64,000 nucleotides of DNA, taken from positions 142,095,857 through 142,159,856 of the forward strand of contig NC_077234.1 in NCBI RefSeq assembly GCF_027887165.1, in the 5' to 3' direction. Below, one piece after another: positions 49,902-60,765 of the stretch; the first letter of the stretch is position 1; each line of letters starts with the position of its first letter. The DNA is from Monodelphis domestica. Its lineage: Eukaryota; Chordata; Mammalia; Didelphimorphia; Didelphidae. Both the position numbers and the translations under genes were made by a program. Below the pieces are notes generated by a model. The model was not told the DNA's origin. It did no database searches and saw nothing but the letters and a program-made list of their open reading frames with translations.

Positions 49902-49940
49902 GGGGGGGGTTGGATTCTTTCCTCCCTCCTCCCCCCCCAC
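49902..49940 (-). promoter_or_regulatory. G8/C8 hairpin or G-quadruplex candidate in the SLITRK1 leader
   Basis: On the SLITRK1 strand a run of eight G (49938-49931), followed by GGAGGGAGG-type sequence, is separated by 21 bases from a run of eight C (49909-49902). The RNA could form a G8:C8 stem, or the G-rich half could form a quadruplex; the two are mutually exclusive. The centre lies about 165 nt upstream of the SLITRK1 ATG. The runs are seen directly; folding is inference. Confidence 0.5.
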
Positions 49941-50285
49941 ACTGCAACAGTCCAGAAGCCAGTCAGTAATTAAATCCACAAACTATCCAGGCACGTAGTG
50001 CAAGGCACGCAAAAATAAAAATAAAAAAGTAGAAAAAATCCCCCCTCCCTCCCCTTTAAAACCAACAAAAGAAGTTGTTGTTTTTTTTTTTTTAATTAAA
50101 CCTCTAATTGTCTAATATCTGCTATTTGTCTTCACTAATCTGAATGGCAACAATGCTAAGAATTAAAAGCAAGTGCATGTTAGACACACAAGCAGGCTGA
50201 GTGCAGTATAGTAGAGGCGAACTGCCTGTGCATGGCTATGTCTCGGACTGACCTTGCCTTTTCTGTTACAAAGCAGGGTTTCCGG

Positions 50286-50346
50286 CTGCTGATGCTGATG
50301 CTGATGCTGATGCTGTAGCTGCTGCTGCAGCGGCTTCTGCTGCTGT
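50286..50346 (-). repeat. CAG/CAT-type trinucleotide tract in SLITRK1 leader
   Basis: The plus strand reads CTG-type triplets around four perfect GATGCT units (50291-50314), then CTGCTGCTG and CTGCTGCTG again. On the SLITRK1 strand this is CAG and CAGCAT triplets. The tract lies about 530-590 bases upstream of the ATG and probably near the 5' end of the transcript. It has no ATG in its open frame; the frame encoding Ala/Ser runs begins only at a TTG. The repeat is visible; transcript membership is inferred. Confidence 0.6.
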
Positions 50347-50372
50347 TTCTCGCAGCCTAGGAGTCCCCTCTG

Positions 50373-50401
50373 GGTGCTGTCCAGTTCCCCTTGGTGCTGA
50401 A
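50373..50401 (-). promoter_or_regulatory. Split RE1 (REST/NRSF) site at SLITRK1 promoter
   Basis: On the minus strand TTCAGCACC (50401-50393) is followed by a 10-base spacer and then GGACAGCACC (50382-50373). The left half equals the RE1 consensus half and the right half differs from GGACAGCGCC at one position. Canonical RE1 has a 2-base spacer; here it is 8 bases longer, giving about 19 bp between half-site centres. That falls in the range described for non-canonical REST sites. REST silences neuronal genes in non-neuronal cells, which would suit SLITRK1. Both halves are exact readings; binding is inference. Confidence 0.55.
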
Positions 50402-50433
50402 ATCACGCCCCAGCCTAAGGAATAGCTGCCGAG

Positions 50434-50438
50434 CCAAT
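50434..50438 (+). promoter_or_regulatory. CCAAT box (inverted relative to SLITRK1)
   Basis: CCAAT within GAGCCAATGGCG on the plus strand, therefore ATTGG on the SLITRK1 strand. It lies in the GC-richer segment just upstream of the probable leader, a typical place for an NF-Y site 60-100 bases before a start. No TATA box is seen within 40 bases downstream of it on the minus strand. Confidence 0.4.
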
Positions 50439-50479
50439 GGCGCTGCAAAATTTCCGCAATTGCTGCGTTTTGTGGTTGT

Positions 50480-50720
50480 CCATCCTTCCCCCCTCTTTTC
50501 GCATTCCGTTCTTTTCTCAGATTCCCCTCTCTTCCCTCTAACTAGCGCTTCTCTTTTTCTTATTTTGATTCTCTTTCTTCTGCTCTTTCTGAATTACTCA
50601 GAAGAGGGGGTTGGGAAGGAAAGAAGGGAGAAAGAGAGTGGGGAGGGGGGGAAAGAGTTACTAAGAAGCTCTGCTCGTTCCAGCCTGGTGCACTCTGAAA
50701 GATCTGACACCCTCTGCTGA
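50480..50720. promoter_or_regulatory. Pyrimidine-rich then G-run segment upstream of SLITRK1
   Basis: The plus strand is C/T-rich from about 50480 to 50580, then carries G runs (50606-50610, 50613-50615, 50626-50628, 50640-50643, 50645-50651) separated by A/G. This is quadruplex-capable on the plus strand, the SLITRK1 template strand, in the likely proximal promoter. No clear factor site besides this was recognised. Confidence 0.35.
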
Positions 50721-50823
50721 TCTGCAGTAGCAAAAATCCATCTGCCAAGGGAATGCTCGAGAAAAAAAAATCAATCCACGTACAGGGCAAGCGTTAAAAA
50801 TGTTGGCATTAAAGGCTGTCGAT

Positions 50824-50831
50824 CTATATAG
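50824..50831 (-). promoter_or_regulatory. Weak TATA-like element upstream of SLITRK1
   Basis: CTATATAG at this position is TATA-like on either strand. If used for SLITRK1, transcription would start near 50795, making a longer leader than the CCAAT-based estimate. The surrounding sequence turns AT-rich, so this may be chance. Confidence 0.15.
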
Positions 50832-50849
50832 ACACTTATCCTAAACGGA

Positions 50850-53030
50850 TTGTTTAATTCTTTTGGTATACTGGAAAGTTTACCCTTTCATTTCTGCCTT
50901 CACCCTCCCTATGCCCGAAACTACCCCCACCCACCCACCCAAGCTCTGACGTTTGAAAAGGAATGCTTTTAAAATTTTTATTTCCCAATGGTTTGAATAA
51001 AATTAGTGTCAGGGTGTCAAGCGAATAGCAATTCCAGGTAATTACATTGCACGCCATTTTCATCGTTACTTTAAATTCATTTCTTCCTTTTCCTGCAGTA
51101 TTAAAATGTTTTGTGTTATTTGGTTTCTTCGAAGCATTTTCTTTGGAACGTTGAATCATCATGTATTGAATTATGGATTACAAATTTATACATATATGTA
51201 TATATGCATATATAATCTTAAAGTGGAGGAAGGAAGATTTGGCTGCACAATAACTGATTCAGGCTGATTGTTTCTACTTTATAGAGGGTTTCAATGGTTT
51301 GAGGAATTAATAGCTACTATTTTCTACTCATATTCTCTTAATATGTTTTAAGAAATTCGATGAAAAATGCATATTCTATTAAAAACCAAATAGATTACTT
51401 TGGGGGCAGGAAAGAAGAAAAAGGGGAGGGAGCCTAGGATTACTGAGGACTCAAAAAAGTTTCTTCATCATTCTGAGGGTTTGCAAATGCTTGCAAGCAA
51501 ATAACAGTTGCATCTTGGGTGATGCAGACAGAAAACAGTATTCTCCTTGTCATGGTAACAAATTATTCAGAAGACCTAGAATTAAGCCTACTGAGGAATC
51601 TGCTTACTTGAGTCACTTACCTTGGCACATATATCTCAAAGAGCAACTCTAGTTATCCAGTACAAAGAAGAGACAATTTCACATAAAATAGCTTATATAA
51701 TGCCACATTCGCTGAAGGGTGGATAGGAAAGATTTCAGGGTCCATCTTAGAAGTGTGGTTTACTGACTTCTCAGTTAAGAAATCTACAGTCTAGCAATCC
51801 AGGTTATGTCCTCCCATTTGAATGTTTGGATTTTCTAAAGGTTCCTCTCTCCTCCAATTCTACTCTATGAGGATTTACTCAATTTTTAAAAGACAAAGTA
51901 CACAAATTGTGAACTGTATTGGCAGCATTTTCTGTTGGTTTGAAAAATCACATCTTCTGAGAAATAAACATTTGAAAAGACTTGAGATTAAAGAAGTGGG
52001 GGAGAGGGGATAAAAAGAAACTTGAATAGTACTGCTGAGAAGTAGGGGATATATGATGCTTAAGCAGAATTACATAATGTATTTGCAAGCAAAATATGAT
52101 GTATCTATAACAAATAAAAATAAATTATGGCAGCAGTATGACTTCAAGTGGGCAACAGAAATGACAATAACAATTAGTAGTTTTGCTTTGCTCCTTTTTT
52201 CTCTTCCTCTGAGTTTGGAAGGCTTAGAACTCAGGATAAAATAAGGGAATATTACTTTTTTTCCTTCTGAATTACTCCTTAATTTGGAAAATCTCAGAAA
52301 GCATGAACTCAATAAAATAAAAACAAGTCAATAGAAGACCTGCATGTCTGTTCTGATGAATGGGAGAATTTTTTCATGGTGCAGAGCTCATTTTAAGAGA
52401 CTATAGAAAGGAGAATAAAGGAGCACTTGTATTGCTATTTGAGACATAAAAATATTTTAATATTTTAATCTTAATTGGATAATATCTTTTAATTTGCATA
52501 AGAGGTGCAACTAAGAATTTTATTTTCAAGCCCAAATCTCAAAAGAGAGATGAGATGACTGAGTTTTGATTGGAATGAAAAATGCACTCACTCACATTTC
52601 ACTAAATGCTGTGTTTGGGATGAATATTCTGTTCTTTTTTTTCTATTTAATCTTCTCAAAATCCCAGTCCTCTATTAAACAACTATAACTCCATACTTGA
52701 CCATCATTAACCTGGGAATATATTTTCACAATTAGTTTTAAATATAACATTTTTCCAAATATAGATATATATCATCCCTGAAATCTTAGGAAAACTGTAA
52801 GGTTCTTATAAGAAGCAAAGACAGATAAGCAAGTAATAATATCATGGAGATGATTAAGATTTATTAAATTTTAATTCTGGCAAATGTCAAAAATATGATT
52901 TTAGTAGTTAATATTTCAAAAGGGGTTACTTAAAACTGACTCAATGCCTATATAAATAACTGATTTCATGGAAGCATGAAATATTTGACCTGCTAGACCT
53001 CTGATCATAACCTATCCATGGACATTTTTA
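50850..53030. other. Unique intergenic sequence upstream of SLITRK1
   Basis: No gene or clear repeat recognised. The segment about 50980-51175 has mixed composition and a homeodomain-type GGTAATTACA and looks less degenerate than its neighbours; it could be a conserved upstream element. The remainder is ordinary AT-rich sequence. Confidence 0.5.
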
Positions 53031-53031
53031 A

Positions 53032-53420
53032 AGGAAAGAAAAAAAGAAGTGGGAGGAAGAAGAAGAGGAAGAAGAGGAGGAGGAGGAGAAAGAGGATGAG
53101 GAGGAGGAAGAGGAGGAGAAGAAGGAGGAGGAGAAGAAGGAGGAGGAGGACAAGAAGAAGAAGAAGAAGAAGAAGAAGAAGAAGAAGAAGAAGAAGAAGA
53201 AGAAGAAGAAATAGAAGAAAAGAAGAAGAAGAAGAAGAAGAAGAAGAAAAGAAGAAGAAGAAGAAGAAGAAGAAAAGAAGAAGAAGAAGAAGAAGAAGAA
53301 GAAGAAGAAGAAGAAGAAGAAGAAGAAGAAGAAGAAGAAGAAGAAGAAGAAGAAAGAGGAGGAGGAGGAGGAGGAGGAGGAGGAGGAGGAGGAGGAGGAG
53401 GAGGAGATAAAGAAGAAAAT
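53032..53420 (+). repeat. Long GAA/GGA purine tract
   Basis: About 370 bases of nearly pure purine on the plus strand, mainly GAA and GGA triplets, with single breaks at 53050 (T), 53097 (T), 53151 (C) and 53212 (T). The stretch 53213-53407 is uninterrupted purine (195 bases). Long homopurine mirror repeats of this kind can form triplex DNA. The long open frames across it (poly-Arg/Glu/Lys one way, poly-Leu/Phe/Ser the other) are repeat artefacts, not genes. Confidence 0.95.
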
Positions 53421-53424
53421 TGTT

Positions 53425-54540
53425 GATTTCTACATGTAATTTAGACATATAAATTGTTAAAGAAAAAAATGAATAATCATGAACAGCTTAAGAGGATTCC
53501 ATTGTATCTATTTGAGCTTAATTGTGAAACCCTTCAATTGTTTAGTTTCTCATAACTTTTTAATTTCTGGTACCTTAGATAAAGAATATTTCAGATGATA
53601 GGAATGATAATATTTTTTGAGAGTTGAAGTATGATTTCAGTACTTCAGCGAGAAAGATTCCAAATTTATCATGGATTGTTCATAACTTCTACATTGTGTT
53701 CAGTCCTAATCAAAATTTAAGCCATTTTGCTAGATACATAATAATCAAGATGATGAAAAGAGATAATATTTATGAAAGGACTGATCAAAGGGAGTCTTTA
53801 ATAATACACTTAATTTATAGGTATGGAGCCTTCATCTGGAGGAAGGAATACATATCTTATAAAGTACAGATATGAACACTGATAATATTCTAGAAGAACA
53901 AATGATGATTCCTAATTGGTTTCCATTATAGTCTCCAGATGGTTTTCCATTGATTTTGGCCGCCTCCAAACAAGATAGTTGTGTGAATCTCAAAGGGATA
54001 TAAATGAGAGTGATAGAAATCTCCTCCCTTTTGCAAAATTTTCCATAAAAACAAACAAAAATTTTCAACAGAAAGATTAGAGTTTAGTAAAGTGAACTTG
54101 TGTTCTTAAGGGAATGAGAAAGAGATGGAGGCACAGAGCATATAAAGGCTCTTACCTCTGTCAGGAGATGATAAGGTATTGATAGATTTCCCAAAGAAGC
54201 ACATAGTAGAAATAAACATGTATTCCCACTAAACCCAAATGGGAGTTAATGGGTAATACTCTTGAAACCCAAAATCATGTATATAAAAAAGTGATTTTTT
54301 TTATCTCAGGCAAAATGATCTCCAAATCTAGCCTTCTGAATAGATAAATAAAATTTCCTGTTAAATACTACTTTTGTCAGTAACCTTGTGATACCATCTT
54401 TAAGATTTCCCAAGTTTACCAATTTGTGGACCCACTCTTCTGATGAAAGAACATTTACTGAACAATGTTTTGCTTGGAGAAAGAAGATTATCCATCTGAA
54501 TCCTCTAGCTAGAAGAGCTAAGAAGAGGACCAAAGACTTG
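53425..54540. other. Intergenic sequence, nothing recognised
   Basis: No gene or datable repeat between the purine tract and the LTR-like block. Confidence 0.45.
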
Positions 54541-54559
54541 GAAAAGCAAGAGAATTATA

Positions 54560-55640
54560 CCTAGCCAACCATCACCATTTTGTGGGAGAAAGACACAGGT
54601 TTGTAGCAGAATCTCATCTCAAGAATGGGAGAATTTAATTTTATTCGAAGAAGAGGTTTAAGGTGGTACAATAGCCTAATAGCTGGTAAAATAGCCTGAG
54701 TGATCATGAGAAAGTATTGAGGCTGATCAATTAGCCATTGGGTTAGTAGAGTAGCCTAATATGCCAGGAGCTCTGGGCTAATGAATTAGCTTCTAAGCTG
54801 GTGGAATAGTAGTTCTATTATTTATGAAACAGCAAGTCTATAATCCTGGGATGATGAAGTAGCACTCTCAAGGTGAGGGGGTAGCCTTTGGGGCTGATGG
54901 AATATTCCAATAGGGAATGGAGTGGTAGTCCCAGGTGTGCTGTCCCAATCCCATGTGTGGAGTACTAGCTCCAGGGGTTGGAGTAGAAACCTGAGATGTG
55001 GATCAGGGTTTGCATATTTATTGAGGGTCTGGGAACTTCTAGAGAAGTTTCTATCTTTTCTCATTACAGTCTGAAAACACTGGGAAATGGACATGGCCAA
55101 ATTTAGGTGGAGATGTGGTTTGTGGTTTGACATGGCATAGGTTAACTTAAGGGACACCAGAAAGAGAATCAAGAGAATGTGCAGGTTTGGGGAGTCATTC
55201 TGTTATGCCTGAGCCCTTAGAACACATATCCAATATTTCCCTATGATCCCACTGGCATCATTTGTCAAGGTGGGAAAAATCTCACTTCTTTTCTGGAATC
55301 AGAATATGGTCTGGGGAAGAGGAATATATAGCCTGGTAGATGACTACTATAGTTAATAATGTCTAACAGTTCAGAACTTTAATAGAGAATATAAGTAATT
55401 AATTAAAGTAACTGTAGAGCATGCACAAAGCTGACATCCAGTATAGAACATTACAGATTCAGTACAGGTAATCAATGATAAAGAATGAGTAACTCAACAA
55501 CAATACAGATTCTTCAATTCATGCTTTATTAAAGCTGAAACAACAGGTATTCCAGTTCATGTTCTAACTAGTGCTAACTGGTGAGAAATATAAGATTTCA
55601 GAATATGAATCCCTGCTTCTATTACTGCCCCTAACTTCTC
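54560..55640 (-). mobile_element. Decayed LTR-retroelement-like block
   Basis: Read on the minus strand, about 55640-55262 looks like an LTR: an AATAAA at 55530-55525 in the middle third, unique text on both sides, and an end followed by TGATGCCAGTGGGATC (55260-55245). That 16-mer resembles a leucine-tRNA primer-binding site of ERV-L type. A GC-richer leader and a 116-codon open frame without recognised homology follow (55172-54822). No gag or pol motif is visible. A novel LTR family or a non-retroviral repeat are both possible. It is an old, non-functional copy. Confidence 0.35.
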
Positions 55641-55644
55641 ATTG

Positions 55645-56370
55645 CCAGTCTACATCACTATCATTATGAGGAATTTGGACAATGCAGGTTTAATGGTAAA
55701 ATATGTTTCTTGTTCCCTAAAATATGAAAATATTTTGCATGGTGTGGTTTGGAAAATAGGTTATTTCAATACTTTGAGTATTTTTGCATGTTTGTTGGTT
55801 CCTGTAAGTATTTTGAATTTTCTCTATTTTTTGTGGGATTAAAAAAGGCAATATTATCTGATCTGTATTTATAAACTTGAGTGCTTCAATTGAAGTTGAG
55901 TATTTGTTACCCACTTTTGGGAAAAATTATAAACAAATTATATTTAAGCTATATTTGGAGAGTTGCTGAGGTTAACTTCATGTGGAAACAGTGCACCAAA
56001 ATAAAATGACTTCTTATAAGCATCTTCCAAAACTGAACCCAGTTCTTAAGAATGCAAAGTATGTGGAATGTGTTTCCTGAAAATTATTTATTAATCATCA
56101 TTCTAGGGTTCAGAATATTATTATATATGGAATATAACATATAGATGCCCTAACTATTTTTATAACCATAGGTGGAAATATTTTTGGCAATGAATTACAA
56201 AAATATAATGTTCAGGGGCAGAAAAAAGTCCAATATTTGGTTTTCTAGTCAGAAAATGCAGATGTATGGTAGCCTTTGGGAAAACTTCTCTAGATGAGTG
56301 GTGTGTAATGTCTGTAAATGGTGTGATTTAGAAAAATATGTATGCACACATGTATACATGTGTACATATT
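55645..56370. other. AT-rich intergenic sequence, nothing recognised
   Basis: Ends in a CATGTATACATG-type AT/GC-alternating stretch (56338-56402) next to the L1 3' end. Confidence 0.5.
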
Positions 56371-59300
56371 TGCATGCACAAACATGTATATGTATTACAT
56401 GTGTATTGTCCTGGGTCATTCATTGCATTGCTACTAATAGAAAAGTCTGTTGTATTCTATTGTACCACAATGTTTCAGTTACTGTGTACAATGTTCACCT
56501 GGTTCTGCTCCTTTCATTCTGCATCAATTCTTGGAGATCTTTCCAGTTCACATAGAAATCCTCCAGTTCATCATTCCTTTCAGCAAAATAGTATTTCATC
56601 ACCATCAAATACCAAAATTTGTTTAATCATTCCTCAATCAATGGACATCCCCTCATTCTTAAATTTTTTTTTTGCCACCACAAAGAGCTCAGCTATAAGT
56701 ATTTTGTACAAGTCTTTTTCCTTATTATCTCTTTGAGGTACAAACCCATCAGTGGTGTGGCTGGATCAAAGGGCAAGCATTCTTTTAAAACCCTTTGCAC
56801 ATAATTCCAAATTGCCCTCCAGAATGGTTATATTAATTCACAGCTCCACCAGCAATGTATTAGTGTCCCAATTTTGCTACATACCATCCAATATTTATCA
56901 CTTTCCTTTGCTGACATATTGGCCAGTCTGTTAGTTGTGAGAGGATATCTCAATGTTGTTTTAATTTGCATTTCTCTAATTAGGAGGGACTTAGAACACT
57001 TTTTCATGTACTAATTGATAGTTTTGATTTCTTCATCTGAAAATGACCTATTCATGTCCCTTGACCATTTGTCAATTGGAGAATGGCTTGATTTATTTTT
57101 ATAGAATTGATTTAGGTCCTTATAATTTTGAGAAATGAGACCTTTGTTAGAGGTTTTGTTATAAATTTCCCCCCAATTTGTTCTTCTTCTTCTAATTGCT
57201 TCCCTTCTAATATTGGTTATACAGGTTTTGTTTGTACAGAAACTCTTTAAATTTAATATAATCAAAATTATTAATTTTACATTTTGTAGTGTTCTCTATC
57301 TTCTGCTTGGTCTTAAATTCCTTCCTTTCCACCAGATCTGACAGATACACTATTCTATGTTCAAGTAATTTCTTTATGGTTTACTTCTTTATATATAAGT
57401 CATTTACCCATTTTTAATTTATGTTGGTATAGAGTATAAGATGTTACTCTAAACCCAACTTTTCCATACTGATTTCCATCAGTTTTTGTCAAATAGTGAA
57501 TTCTTTTCCCTAAAGCCGGGATCTTTGGGTTTATCTAACAATGGCTTGCTGAGGTAATTTACCCCTAGTCTATTCTATTGATCCACCCTTCTGTCTCAGC
57601 CAGTACTATATTGTTTTGATACCAATGCTTAATAGTGCAGTTTAAGATCTGGTTGGTATTGCTAGGCCCCCATCCTTCACATTTTTTTCATTATTTCCCT
57701 AGACATTCTTGATCTTTTGTTCTTCCAGATGAATTTTCATACAATTTTTTTTCTAATTCTATAAAAAAGGGGGGTTTGTTGGTAATTTGATAGGGATGGC
57801 ACTGAATAAGTAGATTAATTATGGTAAGATTGTAATTTTTATTATATTATTATATAATATATTCTATTTCATTATATATATATTATATTATTCATCCTAA
57901 TCATGAGCAATTAATGTTTTTCAAATTATTTAGATCTAGTTTTAATTGTGTGGAAAGCGTTTTGTGGTTGTGTTCATATAATTCCTGTGTTAGTCTTGGC
58001 AGACAGATTCCTAAATATTTTATATTATCTAGAGTGATTTTAAAATGGAGTTTCTCTTTCTAATTCCTGCTGCTGAATTTTATTGGAAATACATGGAAAT
58101 GCTGATGATTTATATGGATTTATCTTGTACTCTGCCACTTTGCTTAAGTTGTTAATTATTTCTAAGCCCTTTTAGTTGATTTTCTAGGATTCTTTTAGTA
58201 TGCCATCCTATCATCTCCAAAGAGTTATAGTTTAGTTTCCTCATTGCCTACTTTAATCCCTTCAATTTCTTTTTCTTCTCTAATTGCTATCAGTACCATA
58301 TCTATTACAATATTAAACAATAGATATGATAATGGGCATCTGTGCTTTACTCATTATCTTATTGGGAAGACTTCTAACTTGTTCCCTTTGCAGATGATAT
58401 TTGTTGATGGTTTTAAATATGTACTGTTTATTACTTTGAGTAATGACCCTTCTATTCCTATACTTCCTAGTGTGTTCACTAGGAATGGGTATTGTGTTTT
58501 TTCAAAGGCATTTTATGTATCTATTGAGAAAATAATTTGCTTTCTGTTGGTTTGATTATTGATATGGTCCAGTATGCAGGGTTTTCCTAAAATTAAATCA
58601 TCTATGAAATTCTGGTATAAATTGCACCTGGTCAAAGTGGATAATCCTTATGGTAACTTGCTGTAGTATTTTTGCTAGTGTTTTATTTGACTTGAATATA
58701 TGTTCATTAAAGAGATTGATCTGTAGTTTTGTTTCTCGGTTTTTGGTCTGCCTGGCTTCAGAATCAGGACCATATTTGTATCATAAAAGGAATTTGGTAA
58801 AATCATTCTTTGCTTATTTTGTCAAATAATTTGTATAGTATTGGTAATAATTGTTCTTTAAATGTTTGATAGAATTCACTTGTGAATCCATCTGGCCCTG
58901 GGTATTTTTTCTTAGGAAGTTTCTTGATGGCTTATTGAAATTATTTTTCTTAGATGGGATTATTTAAGCATTCTAATTCCTCTTTCATTAGTCTAGGACA
59001 TTTATATTTTTGTAAATATTTATCCATTTCACCTATATTGGCATATTTATTGCCATTTAATTTGGCAAAAGAGTTATGAATAATTACCTTAATTTGCTCT
59101 TCTTGATAGGTGAGATCACCCTTTTCATCTTTGATACTGTTAGTTTTATTCTTTTTTCTTTTTATTAGATTGACCAGTACTTTATCTTTTTCTATTTGTT
59201 TCTTTTTCAGAGTACCAGTTCCTAGTCTTATTTATTAGTTCAATAGTTTTCTACTTTCAATATTATTAATTTATCTTTTAGTTTTTAGGTTTTCAAATTT

Positions 59301-59422
59301 ATTTTTTTCTGGGGATTTAGAATTTGTTCTTTTTTCTATTTTTTTTAAGTTTCAAGAATATGCATTGATCTCCTCCATCTCAATTTTCTTGCTATAGATA
59401 CTCAGGGGTATATATTTTCCCC

Positions 59423-59609
59423 TGTAAGATTAAAATTAAAATAAAATTATTCCAAGTAATAACTCTAAGTAAAGGGGAGTAAAATGATAGAGAGAAAGAG
59501 TATTTTTTCAGCCAAGTTAGTAACAAAAAAGACTCCCAGGTTGTGGTTACAGAAACTATTAACAACCTGATTTAAAAACATTCCTGGGCTACAAAATTCC
59601 AACTATACA
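59423..59609. mobile_element. 187-bp TG...CA insertion in the L1
   Basis: L1 text TATATTTTCCCC and TGAGTACTGCTTTGGCC should be contiguous but are separated by this segment. It begins TGTAAGATT and ends AACTATACA, with TTCC(CC) on the left and TTCC on the right as a possible short target duplication. It contains an AATAAA. It resembles a very small solo LTR or a non-autonomous element; family unknown. Confidence 0.45.
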
Positions 59610-60765
59610 TTCCTGAGTACTGCTTTGGCCATATCTCAAAGGTTTTGATATGGTGTCTCCTCATTGTCATTCTTTTTAATGAAATCTATAATTATTTCTA
59701 TGATTTCTTCTTTGACCTACCAGTTTTGAAGAATTTTATTATTTAGTCTCCAATTAATTTTAAATTTGACTTTCCATGGACTCTTGTTAATTATAATTTT
59801 TATCACATTATGATCTATAAAAGTTGCATTTATTATTTTTGCTTTTCTGCATTTGTTTGCAATATTTCTATGCCCTAGTCCTTCATGGATCTTTGTACAT
59901 GTACCATGTACAGCTGAGAAGAAGGTATATGCCTTTTTATCCCTGTAGAGTTTTCCCCAGATATCTATTGATTCTATTTTTTTTAGCATTTCACTACTGT
60001 CTCTTATTTATTTCTTATTTAATATTTGGTTAATTTTTCTAGTTCTGAAAGGGGAAGGTTGAGATCCCCACTAGTATGATCTTACTACTATTTCCTCCAT
60101 AAGTTCCTTTAATTTCTCCTTTAGAAATCTAGATGATAAACCATTTGGCACATAAAATGTTTAGTAATGATATAGTAACTTTTAGCAAAATGTAATTTCC
60201 TTCCTTATCTCTTTTAATCAGATTAATTTCTACTTTGGCTTTGTCTGACTTTATGATTGCTACTCCTGCTTTTTACTTTAAATGATGCATACTAAATTCT
60301 GCTCCAACCTTTTACCTTGACTCTGTGTTTGCATGCCTACCTCAGATGTGTTTCTTGTAAACAACATATATAGTAGGATTATGTTTTTTTAATCTATTCT
60401 GCTTTCCACTTCTGTTTTATGGGTGAGTTCATCGCATTCATATTCGGCGTTATGATTACTGTGTATTACCCTACATCATATTATCCCCTTTAGATCCTGC
60501 TATATTCCCTTTCACTATGTTTCTCCTTACCAGTATTTTTCTTTTTGTCATCCCCTACTTCCCCATCCCTTCAATTACCACCCCCTTCCCTTATTTTATT
60601 CCCCTTTCTACTTTGCAGTAAAGCAATACAATTATATACCTTACTGAATATACTCATTTTTCCCTCTCTGAGCCAGTTACAATAAGAGTAAAGTTTGTGC
60701 ATTGTGCATCACCACCCTTATCTTTCCCTCTCTATAATGATTTTCTTGCCTCTTGTAATATTTAT

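Larger units (their letters stand above)
49758..50370 (-). other. Probable SLITRK1 5' untranslated region
   Basis: Repeat-free, relatively GC-rich sequence directly upstream of the SLITRK1 ATG, unlike the AT-rich desert around it. It holds the abutting upstream ORF, two further short ATG-started ORFs (ATG at 50178, 18 codons; ATG at 50233, 17 codons), a G8/C8 stretch and a CAG/CAT-type tract. The upstream limit is not visible. I place it near 50370 only because a CCAAT box lies about 65-70 bases further upstream on this strand. A spliced 5' exon is not excluded. Confidence 0.45.

Noticed and set aside
50266..50448. 60-codon Ala/Ser-rich protein upstream of SLITRK1
   Set aside because: The frame starts with TTG and covers the trinucleotide tract; no ATG is present.
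53005..53448. Long poly-Leu and poly-Arg/Lys/Glu open frames
   Set aside because: They are translations of the GAA/GGA repeat on the two strands.
54822..55172. 116-codon minus-strand open frame as a host gene
   Set aside because: No recognised domain; it lies in an LTR-like block, so a repeat origin is more likely.
57011..57265. 84-codon frame rich in basic residues as a novel gene
   Set aside because: It is the C-terminal region of L1 ORF2 by motif order.
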